This document shows positions 36,845 to 49,700 of a DNA stretch of 64,000 bases, piece by piece. Position 1 is the stretch's first letter. Each line of letters begins with the position of its first letter. The notes under the pieces are model-generated. The model worked only from the letters and a program-made list of their open reading frames with translations, did no database searches and had not been told where the DNA came from. The translations under genes were made by a program, and so were the position numbers. The stretch lies in the NCBI GenBank assembly GCA_036417435.1, contig CM070912.1, positions 20,944,055 to 21,008,054 of the forward strand, written 5' to 3'. The stretch is from Inia geoffrensis (taxonomy: Eukaryota > Chordata > Mammalia > Artiodactyla > Iniidae).

Positions 36845-37355
36845 CAATGTCAGTGGCTAAGCAGTTTATTCACAAACAGCTCCAGCTCCAGGCCTGAAGC
36901 TTCCTTCTTCCTACCTTTGGCACCAGGCAGTGATTGTCAGGCCTCAACACCTAAGGTCACATCCTTGGGTCCCAGCCCAGGCTGGGGGAGTGGCTGAAAC
37001 CCCCAGCTCGGGGCTTTGGAGGAGGCTTTCTCTCCGAAGAACTCTGTCAGGCTTCACTCCTGGCCTTTGTCCAGGCCGGCCGCGTTTCCTCGGCCCCATC
37101 TGTCTCAGTAGCAGATGTCCTAAGGGTTTGGGCTGCAGGAACTATCTCATCCTGGGAGGCTGCGAGCATTGCTGGGTGGGGTCCAACAGTCCCCTGCGCA
37201 TGCCCAGGCCCCGCCTTGTTCAAAGTAGACTTGTGGCAATGTCTCTGAAAAGCCCAGAGGGGGTGCAGAGGATCCGCTCTGTGTGCAGGAGACAGGGTCT
37301 AAGTTCTCAGACCATGGCTGGTGGTCCTGGCTCGGTCTCTCTTCCCCAGCCTACC
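36845..37355 (-). other. SCNN1G: SCNN1G 3' UTR (proximal form)
   Basis: Runs from the stop codon to about 20 bases past the first AATAAA. Its antisense shows open frames (for example 36342-36860 and 36930-37475), but these follow GC content and are not genes. The exact cleavage site is inferred. Confidence 0.65.
36865..36870 (-). terminator. SCNN1G: Proximal polyadenylation signal AATAAA
   Basis: Canonical hexamer on the minus strand within GTGAATAAACTGCTTAG, about 490 bases after the stop codon of the channel gene. Confidence 0.7.
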
Positions 37356-37736
37356 TCAGGACTCAGCTGGCACCTCAGTGTCTGTGAGCTGTCTGGAGAA
37401 GGCCCTCTCCAAGCGCAAGGTGTTGTATCTGGGGGGCGGCGTGCCCGGTACCTGGGCTGCTGGGGCTGGAGGTAGGCACAAGGCAGAGGTGAAAGTGGGC
37501 AGGTCATCGTCTATATTGAGGCCCAGGTTGTCCTGACCCTGAGGGCTGGGGGGAGCCTCGGGGCAGGGGGTCGCCTGTCTCCGGGCCCACCACTCCTTGG
37601 CTTTGTGCCACTGGTGGCGTGCGACGATGGACAGGGAGTCGATGAAGAAGACCTCGATGATCTCAATGATGCAGACGATGGAGCAGCTCATCCACAGGCC
37701 CAGCTGGCCGCCAATGTTGGACAGAAGCATCTCGAT
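37356..37736 (-). CDS. SCNN1G: SCNN1G exon 13, coding part
   Basis: Residues 526-651 and TGA stop. The acceptor is CCTTGCAG before ATCGAGATG. It encodes the pore-lining segment with LWMSCSIVC (selectivity filter S-C-S), the following acidic IIEIIEVFF stretch and the cytosolic tail with acidic DDD and PPPRYNTL. Several human positions differ (DSLSIVARHQW against DFFSIIARRQW). The last five residues are also different, as expected in the tolerant tail. Confidence 0.97.
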   Translation of the reverse strand: MEMLLSNIGGQLGLWMSCSIVCIIEIIEVFFIDSLSIVARHQWHKAKEWWARRQATPCPEAPPSPQGQDNLGLNIDDDLPTFTSALCLPPAPAAQVPGTPPPRYNTLRLERAFSRQLTDTEVPAES

Positions 37737-40700
37737 CTGCAAGGGAGGCCAAGCCAGACTATCAGGAGGGACCCCCGCCAAGTTGGCTTCATGCAAAGAC
37801 CCCAATTCTTAAGGGAGGCACTGGCTAGCCCTGGCCCGGGGACAGGTTTGGGGGAAAATGGGGGCAGCCTTCCTGTGCCCTCTTACTCTGCCTGATCTGA
37901 GGCTTGGTTGGCCTTTGGTGACCCTACGAGCTCAGGCTGGATCCCCACAATCTGACTCTGCTCCCCAAGACCAGGCGGATGCGTACACTTGCAGACCCGG
38001 GACAGGTCCCAGAGGGAAGCCACTCACGCTGTTGGCAGGGCTCTCCACGATGGATCTCTGGTTCAGGTCTTTGTAGAATATCAAAAGTTTGGCCAAGTCT
38101 GTCCTGTAAAGATGCCAGTAGGCAGGGCCAAGGTGAGTTGGAGGCCTTTGCACTCTACCAGGTGGACAGCCTCTCAGCATGGCTCTCTCTCTCCTGCCCT
38201 GCCCCCAGCATGGACCAGGCTCTGAGCCCCACAGGGTCTTAGAACCTGGTTTATGGGTTTCCTTCTGCACCACAGAGCACATCTCTGGCCTGGGGCTGGT
38301 TCATTCATTCACTCAAAAGCCATTTCCCCACCTGTAGACTAAGTTCCCTCAGCTGCATTCCCACAGCACAATGTTCTTCATTAAACCTTGACATTGTAGT
38401 TGTTTGATTGCAGTCTAAAACATGAACAGGAGACAGGCAAGTGATGTAAATGAGCAAGGCAGGCTGGGCATAAGGTCATAATGATAACAACCATAATAAC
38501 AGCTAGCATCTATTGACCACTTCCTGTGTTGCCAAGCACTGGAAGAACCTTGTGTGTTCCAAGAGCCTTATGTGAGTCAACTTATTTAATTCTCACAACA
38601 ACCCTATGAGGCAGGTATGTTTTAATTGTACCCGTTTTACAGATATGGCAACTGAGACACAGATCGGATAAGTAACTTGCCCAAGACTACACCGTTCATG
38701 ATTGGCAGAGCTGGTATTCAAACCTAGAAAGATCTGGCCCAGGGCTGGGCACTGTGGAGACAGTAGTGGCCCAGAGAGATGTGGGTTCACACGGCAATCC
38801 CCCCACCCTCTCCCATCTTTGTCTCCACCTGCTGAGGTCCCTGAACTCTGCCCTGGCTGATTTTTGCTAAAGGTCCCTTGGAAGTGAATTTCAATGTGGA
38901 AAATTCAAGTGGAGTTAGAACCTGCATGGCTCAAAGGAGTATTTTTCCAGGTGGGTCAAGATACATCAGGAAGCCATGAAATAAACTTACTGGGTCATGA
39001 CCAGTACCTCTTACAAAATGAAATAGAAAAGATCAGATTGCATCCACAGAGAGATTCGAAATTTTTATCAACGGATATGGGCACTGATCATTCAGAATTG
39101 TGCTGTGACCAACTGGGATGGATGTAAACAACTGGTTTGGTACACGAGTGTGCAACATTTGAGAAAGCAGCCCTAATGCGTTGTACCTCATAAGGGAGTA
39201 CTGTTTCATGACAATTTTATTTCAGTTATGTATTCAATGGGCCACAGTGGAAAAAGTATTTTCATACTGTGGGTCGTGGTCAAAAAGTTTGAGAGCCCCA
39301 GGCCTCGAGCAGGGCCCGGCTCATGATAAGAACTCGGTAAATATTTGTTGCATAAAGAAAGAGTGAATGAATGAATGAATGAATGAATGAATGAAAAGGA
39401 GAGCGTTTGGCACTGAGGAATCAGGTGAGGAGGCTGGGACGGGGTCTGGCAGAAGCAGAGCGGAGGTCAACTTACTTGTTGAGTTTTCTCTTTATTTGGC
39501 CTTGGTCCCAAGTGAGAACAGACAGCAACCATTTCTGTGGTGGAGAAAGAAGTGGCCTGGGGACGCCTGGAGAGACCAGAGCCAGCCTGTCTGCCCTCCC
39601 CTCTCAGCCCCAGCCCCTGACCCAGGCCTCCCCTGTGGATCACCCCTGAGGCCAGAGGACACGATCAGGACATGAGGCTCCAGGCTGAGGGCTCCAGTGG
39701 GAAGAGAGGACAGAGAACTCACCTCGGAAACCTCAGATGGCCACTGCGCCAGACTGGTGGTCAGCGTCCACTCCTTAAAGCTACGTGGAGAAGGGCACGG
39801 AGTGAGGGTGGGTGGCCTGGCCCGGCCCAGCCCTGCTCACCCCACTACCTTGGGTCCACTCACCTGCAGGCTTCCTTGCACACCGACTGGCAGCCCAGCT
39901 CTCCCCAGACAAAGGCCTGGTGCAGTTCGTAGTAGCAGTACACTGAGGGACAGAGTGCAGGGTGGCGTGAGCTTTGGGGTCACAGGACCCTTCCTAGTGT
40001 TTTCCAGTGGTGCCCCCATAGTCTCCTTTTAATGATTTCACCTTCCACTTTCTACAAACACTAGTTCTCTGGAAACAATTTCTGGCTTGTGATTTTGAGA
40101 GACAGAATACTGCCACAGCTAAGAACATGAGTTGGGGTCGGGGGCAGGTTAGCAGCCCTTGCTTTGGGTCTAGCTTTGCTGCTCCCTGGCTGTGTGACCT
40201 TGGGCAAGTTGCTTAACCTTTCTGAGCCTCAGTTACCTGTTCTGTCAGAGGATACTATCAATAGTTCCTACCTCCTGGAGTTGACAGATGTGGTCAAGGT
40301 TTTAGCACAAGCTGGGGTATAGCATTTGATCCTTAATCAGAAAGTAGAATTCAAGCCAGGCTTCACAACAGGAGTGAAACTGGTCAGTGTCTCTCTATCA
40401 ATATCTCCCTCAGGCCAAAGGCCATAGGGGCAGGGTCCCGGGAGCGCCTTAGCTATTGCCAGGGCTGGGCTGACCCCACTCCTGGGGTGTGCAAGGCGGG
40501 GGTGGGTCTCACTCACTCCAGTTGGGGTGCTGACGGTAGTTGCAGTAGCTGGCTCCCCGAGGTAGAGGCTGGCTGAACTGGGCACACCCACATTTCTCCA
40601 CCATCTTTGCCTGGAAGCACGAGTGAAGGCAGATCTGAAAGACAAGACCCAGGAATTCCCTTAATCTCCTTGCATGTGGATGCCAGAGACCCCCTCCCTA

Positions 40701-43700
40701 CATCCCTCAGTAGGAGAGGGTCAGCTTCCCACAGCCTTGGCAGACAGCATAATGTACCCCTCATGTCACAGCCGATTGGGCCACAGGGACAAAGCTAGAA
40801 AATTTATTGGGAATTTAAACAGATGTGGAGGCCAGGTTGAGCTAGAGCTGCAGTGGTCATTTTCCATCATGTAAGTGCTGACCCAGATATAAGTGGGAAA
40901 CTTGGAGCAGGTGCTAAGAAACAGAGAGAAACAAACCCAGCCCCCAACTTTCCGATTCTCAGGTCCAAGCCCTCCAGGCTGGATCCCTGGGGATCATAAC
41001 ATCCACGAAGCTTACAGCATAAAAGCTAACGGGGTGGGCTCGGAAGGCAGGCTGCTTGAGTTCAAATATCAGCTGTGCTACCTCCCAGCTGTGTGACCTC
41101 AGGCAAGTTACTTAATCTCTCTGATGCTTTGGTTTCTTCGTTTTTGAAATAAGTATAACAAGGCCTACTTCATGAAGTTGTTGTGAGTATGAATTGAAAG
41201 ATGTAAAGTGTTTGTAAATGGTAGCCTCTCACTAAATATTATCCAGAGTATCTTTCCAACGAGCTGACCCCCTCCCCCCCCACCCCTGCCAACTTTTTTT
41301 GTTTGGTCTTGAAGTCAGTGTGAATGTGTTTCTATTTCTTACAAGCAGATATTGTCTGACTACTGGTCTCTTTTCACTCAGTGTCTCCACCACCCCTCAG
41401 CTCAGCTCTGGTGGAAGCTAGTGGACTCAGTGCACTCAGTGCGCCTGGTCCTTTTGTTCTGCTGGGATGATTCTCATTGGCTCTCTTAGTGTCCTGGTGG
41501 GAGGCAAAGGGCAGACTGCCAGAACAGGAGGCACTGTAACAGGTGATCTCACTCAAGGGTTGACATAGGTAATACACTAGCGGGTGGTGGAGATCATGGG
41601 GAACCAGAGAACATGTCTCATTTGATAAGGCCACTCCACCCACTGTTCATCCTGTAGGAATATGGGTCCAATGTTGCCAGACTTTGTTTTTCAAGAGAAG
41701 CTAGAAATCAGTTTTCTTGTGAAATTCCCTGACTTTTAAACACCATCCTGGAAAACCAGGTGAGCAGGGTGGAAGGGACCTGGGAGCTGCCACTTAGCAG
41801 CCCCGGATCCAATCCAAACTGCCCTGGTGACTGCTGAAGAGCACACAACTTGCCCAAAGCCATCAGTGGGTGAAGGGCACCCCTCACCCAGTGCCTCTCC
41901 CAGACTGCTTCCTCCTCCTGTCCCTCGCTCGCCAAGACCCATTTAGGAAGCGGATCTCAGCTGTACATTCTGTTCCATGCAAACCTCAATGAATCAATTA
42001 AGCTCTGGTTACAGATGGATTGAAGAGGACCGGAACCAGCTGGCATCATTTGCTCTTGAGGTCCTTGGATGAACCCCAGGATTCTAACCACAGTTCCCAG
42101 TCCCAGACACACCCCAGCCTATATCTAACTTTGTTTCCTGGGTCCAGGCCACAGCCCGGGGCTGGATGCTGCCTCCAGCCTGTACCTGGAGGGAATACGT
42201 AGCATTGTAGATGTTCGTGATCAGCACATCACTCCAGTCCTCTGTGCACTGGCTGTAGGGCTCACTCAGCTTGAAGGACTCCGTCTGTAATCACAGCAGC
42301 ACACATTCAGCCCTGACCTCCCCCAGGACCCCGACAAGGGGCATTTCTAGCAGCTTCGAGGAGCTGAGCAGCTACCCAGTCATTCATTTAACAGGTATTT
42401 ATTGAGCACCTACTAGGAGCTTGATGCTATTCTAGGCACTATGGAATCCACAATGATCAAAAGAGACAAGTTCCATGCTCTTGTGGAGTTCACATTCTAG
42501 TGGGGTAGACAGATGGTCAAAAAGCAAATGAATCATTCGCGATCTTTTTTGATAGTGATCGATGAAACTGGGTAGAGACTAGAGGGGTTGGGAGGAGGGG
42601 GCAGTCTTTCCAAAAGTGATTAGGGAAGACGTCTTTGAGAAAAAGACAGGTTGGCTCGACATGGAATGGCAACAAAGAGCTGGACTTGCCAAGAAAGGTA
42701 GGAAGAGGATTAGGCAGAGGCAGCAGCAAGGCTGGAGGCGGGAGAGGGCCAGGGCGGCCGGAACGTGCTCAAAGGGAGAGCCGTCGCTGGAGATGAGGTC
42801 AGAGAGGGTTGCCAAGGCCAAATCATGGCAGCCTCCTATGCTGTGCTGAGAAATTTGGGTTTGGATTTGGTTTTCGGAATGTAGTGAGCCACTGGAGAAT
42901 CCACGGGGAGGGGCTGGAGGGACTAGAAAGATGAGCAGTGACTGTGCTGCGCGGGGTCCTTGTCTCAATGAAGGACTCATTTCCTACCCTCTTGTCTTCT
43001 GGTCCCAGAAGTTGACTTGAAAAAATGTACTTTCTTAGAGAGGACCAAAGAATACCCAGCAGAGCAGAATGATACCCTGATCAGAGGAGGTCAGAGCGTC
43101 GTAACTCACTGTTGGAAAGCCTTATTAAATTATGTTTTATTATGGCTTACTACGTTTGGTTCTAGCTTAATATTTGTCACTGCAAAGGAACAATCCAGAC
43201 AAGCCAATTAAGAAAAAAAAAAAAAAAGGGTAATGTCTCCCAAGGGGGAATAACAACTGAATATATTGTGACCATATCATAGCTAGGATTTGGGGTATGT
43301 ATGTGTGTGTGTGTGGTGTGTGTGTGTGTGTGTGTACAAAGAGTTTTGTTTTGTCTTTTATGAAACGGGAAGGGTAATGGGCAAATGGATGGCAGATTTA
43401 TGGGAGGGAAGAAAATTCTTTTTCCTTCGAAGAGTGGATGCACAGAGAGAAAGGTGATTGGGTGGGGGGAAGGAATCAAGAAGTTTGGCGCAGGTAGAAA
43501 TACAGACATCTCAAGTGGCTATAATCTCTTTCTGTTTGTATTGTAATTCATCTGTTGACCCATTAGTCTCCCTCAATTAATTGCAAATTAATTTGCCCTC
43601 CGGGGCAAAAGTGCTCATTTTAAAACGTTTAAACAGAAGAAGCAGAGCGGAAAGTAGCCGTCTGGTTCCCCCCCCCCCACCGCCCCCCGCCCTGTACCCA

Positions 43701-46700
43701 CTCCAACAGGTCAGATCTCGATCCTGAGATCCAGACACACATCACACGTTCCCTTTGCCCTGCAGTGTCCTCTTCTCACTAATAATAAAGAGTGAGTGTC
43801 TTTCCACGTCAGTACAGAATAAACAGACTTACTTCATTCCTCTAATAGCTGGGTAGCAAACTGATTTAAAGCCTCTAGTGCCTGCCAGGGCTGGGCTGGG
43901 ATCTGGGCACAAAGATGCCAAGCAGTGGCTTCCCTCGAGGACACCTCCATTCAATGCTACCCTCTAAGCTTCTCCAAGCAGCGATCTCCCTGACCGGATG
44001 TCCCTTGGAGCCCCCAGGCCCAGGATGTCCACAGAGCCTAGAGCATCAGCTACTAGGTGCAGGGCTCTACCTGCCTGTGGGGAGAGTTCAACAGCCTGGC
44101 ATCTAGGGGAGAGGGTCCGTCCACGCAGGTAAGCCCTGTGCAGCTGGCAAAGGTGGCTGAGGCTCTTTCTACTTTGAGAACCAGGCCATGGACCACTTCC
44201 AGAAAACCGATTGTGAGAAGTCATATTGTGATTTTTATGCTTTTTGAGTACTCGATGGCCCTTTACTTTGCAACGATGCTTATCAAACTCAGAGCTCCTG
44301 GGTTATTCAGGTTACTTCCTGAAACACCTGGGGCTGGGGCAGATGGGGCCAATGGCCTTCTGAGAGGGGAAGAGAGGTCTTTAGCTTCTCAAAGCCTCAG
44401 CTAGATGTACTTGGACAGAGCCCTGGCTTGCTCTCACTCTCTCTCCCCTGCCGCCTTTCACTCCCCCACTTCACTGTCGGTTTACCAGAAGTGCTGATCT
44501 GGGCAGCGTGGGGAAACATTTTGGCTTCTGTCCTGACCCCTAGGGACCCAAAAATGAGAATGGGTATATGTGTATGTGTGTGTGAGAGTGTGTGCAAGTT
44601 TAGATGGATAGATAGGTAGATAGGTAGATAGATAGATATGTGTGTGGCATGCACAGGTATGTGTAGGTGTGATTAGGCGTCTGTGTGCACATGTGTTGTA
44701 TGTGGGTGTATGTGGGAACAGAACTCATTTTTAACAAAATGAGGTCCTATCTGCTTCCTTCTGAGAATCCTGGGGGATGAGGGCGGTTGCACAGAGTCCT
44801 TAGCTCACCTCTTTAAAGGTATGAACTGTGCCAGGGAAAAGCCCAGGCGGCAGCAGGAGGCTCTAGGTGGAATTATGGGTATTTTAACCCTTTTTTCTTT
44901 TGTTCTGTTTTTAAATTGTAATAAATTATAAAAGTTATTTGTAATGCTATAAAATAATTTATAGATATAAATAATTATAAAAGTTATTTTTATGTTTCTA
45001 ATCAATGGAGGAAAAAAGAATTATGCAACATATGAAGTTAGGACTACTTGTTAAGAATTTGGAGGAATTCTGCATTTCACATCCTGCAGAAATAAACTTC
45101 TAGTGGGTTAAACTATTAAATGAAATAATATAATAACTGGAAGGACAATCAGCTCAGTATCTGATCTCAAGGAGGGGAAATCCTCAATAAACATAATGAC
45201 TAAAGAAGAAAACAAAGATTTTGACTATGTAAACATCTGATGTTTTTGCATGTGAAAAAGTCGCATAATGAAAACTAAAATGAAAGCACATACTGGGAAA
45301 GATATTTGCAACACGTATGGCAAATAATTAGTACTTTCTATACACTATATGGAACAGATCAGTATCTTACTCAATATCTCACTCAGAAGGGTGTCACGAG
45401 GACAAGAAAAACCTTCCCTAACCCCTGTTTTTGGTTCAAATATTCTTCCTTCCCTTCACATCTCTTTTCTTAAAAAAATGTGTAGTAAATAGCCAATATT
45501 TTTGGAGTACCCAATACATGCCAAGCACTGTTTTCCATTTTCCCATGAATCAACTCATTGAATTCTCACCAGACTATGCAGTAACATTATTGTCATCCCC
45601 ATTTTACAGATGAGGTAACTGAGATACAGAGATCACACAATCAAAATGCAAAGCTGGGGTTTGGACCCCAGTTGTCTGCTTCCAAAGTCTGAGCCCTTAA
45701 TCCCTGTTAGACATATGCTTGTAAAGAGAAGTGTGTGCATGCTTTAAGATAAAAATGTACAGTGGGAGGATTTCCCTGGTGGCTCACTGGTTAAGAATCT
45801 GCCTGCCAATGCTAGGGGATACGGGTTCGAGCCCTGGTCCAGGAGGATCCCACGTGCCGCGGAACAACTAAGCCCGTGCACCACAACTACTGAGCCTGCG
45901 AGCCACAACTGCTGAGCCCGCGTGCCACAACTACTGAAGCCCACGCACCTAGAGCCAATGCTCTGCAACAAGAGAAGCCACTGCTATGAGAAGCCCGTGC
46001 ACCTCAACGAAGAGTAGCCCCCGCTCGCCGCAACTAGAGAGAGCCGCGCGCAGCAACGAAGACCCAACGCAGCCAAAAATAAATAAATAGATCTTAAAAG
46101 AAAAATGTACAGTAAGGTCTGCAATGACGGTGAAGTCTCGCCCCTCTCCGGGGCCTGGCTCCACACTCTCCTGGGTGAATCTGCCCTTGCCTCTTCTTCC
46201 TCATCTCTCATTCGTGATCTAACCCACTGTACTTTGGTTTCTGTTCCACTCCTTCCACTGAAAACTGCTCTGGCAGAGAACCGGTGACCTCTTGGCTGCC
46301 CAGCCCAACGGCTTTTGCCCTTTACCTTGCTTGACCTTTCAACTGCGTTTGGCACCCTAGCTAATGTCTTCCTGGAAACCCTCTTCGTTTCTCTGACACC
46401 AACCCTTTCCAGATGCTACTGCTACTTTGGTCCCTCTATTTCTCCATTTTCTTTCTGCTCAGCCCTTAAACATTTGCATTCTGTCTCAGGTCTAGGGTGA
46501 TGGCATTTCTTTCCAAGTCTAGAATTATGCTAGATGTAACCCCACCTTCAACCCCACCGTGGCCCCCGGATTTTTCTCCTGAGCTCCAGGTTCACAGCAT
46601 CTACTGGCAGGATGTTTTCACCTTGATTTCCCAAAGGCACAACAACTTGGGTATGTCCCAAACTGAAGTGGTTATTTTCTCCCCCAAACCTACCCTTCTT

Positions 46701-49700
46701 GTATTCCCTAATTTAGAACCTGGCACTTCCATCCACCCCGCTACCCAAGCCAGAACCTAACTATCAATCTAACTCCCCCTGGCCTTTCCTCAGTGACCTC
46801 GGTTGTCAAACCCTGTTGCTTGTAATACCTCTCCAATCCACTCACTTCTGCTCATCCCCACAGCCATCGCCTCAGCTAGGGCCTCATCATTTCCTTCTAG
46901 TGTTACTGTAAATACTGCGCTGTCTCCAGTATCTTGATTGCACTTCAGCCAAAGCGGTTTTTCAGAATGACTCACTACATGGCTTCAAATCCTTTCCGCG
47001 ACCCCTTTGTAATTGCTATGCCCCTTTGTCTGGACTAGCCTTTCCTGATACTGCTTGCCTGACAATTGTCCTTTAAGAATCCATCACCTAGAAAGCCTTC
47101 ACCAAAAGCTTCTGTCCTGCCTCCCAACCACCCATCCATCTATCCAACAATACTTACTGAAGATCTACTACGTTCTAAGAACTGAGCCTGGGAACAAGAT
47201 AGAGAAGCTCCCTGTTCTCACAGAGCTTGGACCTGCGTTGCAAAAGTATGTTATCTTCTCTTAAAGGTGAATCTTTGAAGGTAGGTGCTCTGTTGTATCC
47301 ATCTCTGAATATCCAGTGCTTTGGACACATATGCCTCAGTGAATGAAGGAAGATTAATTAACCAACTGCCTAACAAACTGCGTCTACCAGTTTAACATGC
47401 CTATCGAAAATAAATAAATAACTAAATAAAAAATAAATAAGAAAGGAAGTCTAGTTTGTTTGGACTTATTCTAGTGACTCTCTGGTGACCTCTCAGTAAT
47501 CCCTAGTTTTTTTGTTGTTTTAAATGCTCATAAATCAGAACTAGAGCTTCCTGACCCTGCTCTGTGGCTTTGATTTTGTGTATCTCAAATTAAGTGTAGC
47601 AGAAAACCGACCCATGTCTTTGTTTACCATCATTGCTAAAGAGAGCATTTGCTTAACAGTGTGATGGATATTTTTCTAAGCTCAGGGAAGAAAACCAGAG
47701 GGCAATTCCTTAGTTTTTGTACTTTCCCAAGCTCTAAGTGTGCAGACACTGTGAGAGGCAGAAGGTAAGAATGTGCTGCAAATCCCAGGTGCTTCTGAAA
47801 GGTATAAAGCTGCCTGAGAAATGTTGGATCAAAATGCTCGCTATTCTGATCTGGGAGTTTTGTAATCTGCCAGTGAACAGAGGAATCAGAGACCTGGCTC
47901 CTTAAGTAGTAAGCTAAAGGGACTTCCCTGGTGGTCCAGTGGTTGTCTCCGTGCTCCCAATTCAGGGGGCATGGGTTTTATCCCTGTTTGGGGAACTAAG
48001 ATCCCGCATGCCACACGGTGAGGCCAAAAAAAAAAAAAAAAAGATAGTAACTTAAAGTCTTTTCAAAACACAGTTCAAGCAGGTTGGGGCTCAAGATTTT
48101 TCCTTGGGCAATCAGCATTCACACAGCCCAAGTTGGTACACAACACTTCTCATGTTGGAACAAATTTCCCACATTGAACAAAGCCACTAAACGACACGGC
48201 TTCACAGATGTGCCATCCTGATGTTCTCTCTTGTCCAGGGTTGCCCTTTGATGGGACGTGGTGTGGTACCGAAGCCACAGATGCCAGTTTATCTTCTCTG
48301 CTGTCTCAACTTAAATACCACTTTCTCAGGAAAGGACCCCTTGAACTTCCCCTCTTCTCCCTATTAAAAAGCCCTAAATCAGGCATCTCTGTGATATGCT
48401 CTCATGCATCCTGTATATCTCCTTCTTAGCACCTATGATGATTAGAGTTAATCAGCTGTGCAATTTTTTGTTTGTTATTGATTCTCTCTGCTAGACCCTA
48501 AGTTCTAAAAGGACAGCGACAGTCCTGGGGACACTGATGTAGCCCCAGCATCTGGCACACAGGATGTGCTCAGAAAATGCTTGTTGAATGAGTAGATGAT
48601 GGAGGAATATACAATCCCCATGCCCACCATATCACTTTATAACTCACTCTGAAGCCATCATTTATGGCTGTGCTAAAGCTTTGGTGTCATCCTAGCTTTA
48701 CTTTCTCTTAGGAAGACACACTTTTCTTCTCTCATTGAACTCCTCAGGTTTCTAAAGCTGAGGTTCCTGAGTTTGTGGCCTCTTGAAATGACCACTGGAG
48801 TTTGGTAAAAATACAGATCCTTGCGCTCATGTCTCAGAGACGTTGATTCAGTAGATCTGAATCTACTGATCAACAAGTTTGGAAACGACTGCGCTGGAGG
48901 AAAAATTTGTGAGGGATGAGGGCTAATATGTTTAATTTGGGATACTGAGGTTGGATATAAACAAAGGCATGAACAAAGAGTCCACAAGGAGATTTTTTTC
49001 CTCCATAAATAGGTGAAAAAATGCCACTAAGAATGACTGTCAAAAATTATAATAGGGTTTCCCTGGTGGCGCAGTGGTTGAGAGTGCGCCTGCCGATGCA
49101 GGCGACACGGGTTCGTGCCCCGGACCGGGAAGATCCCACGTGCCGCGGAGCGGCTGGGCCCGTGAGCCATGGCCGCTGAGCCTGCGCATCCAGAGCCTGT
49201 GCTCCACAACGGGAGAGGCCACAACAGTGAGAGGCCCGCGTACCATAAAAACAAACAAACAACAAACAAACAAAACAAAAAAATTATAATAGATACCATT
49301 TTTTTTCTTGACAGATTAGCAAAGATTAAAAATTGGTTAATACCCGTGTGGGTACAACGTTATTGGAGGACAACTTGGCTAATATGCATACTGGCTGATA
49401 TGCTTCTAGGAAGCAATCGATGACTACACCTCACATTGCACCATTGCTTTTACTTGTACCTGGAAACAATCTCAAGCCTATCGACAGGGAATTCCTTCAA
49501 TAACTTATCCACACAATGGACTATTACGGGTCTTTAAGAAGAATGAGGCAGAATCTATACGTGTATTCATATGGAACTATTTCCAAGCCATAGTATCAAG
49601 TGAAAAATGGGGCAGAACAGTATTTTGTATTTGCATAAAAGGAGAAATGCTTATACCCACACACACATGCTTGAAGCAGACTATCACATCCCTGGCGAAA

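Noticed and set aside
36342..37475. Plus-strand frames of 172 and 181 codons opposite the SCNN1G 3' end
   Set aside because: They lie antisense to the last exon and 3' UTR, follow its GC content, and have no recognisable protein features.
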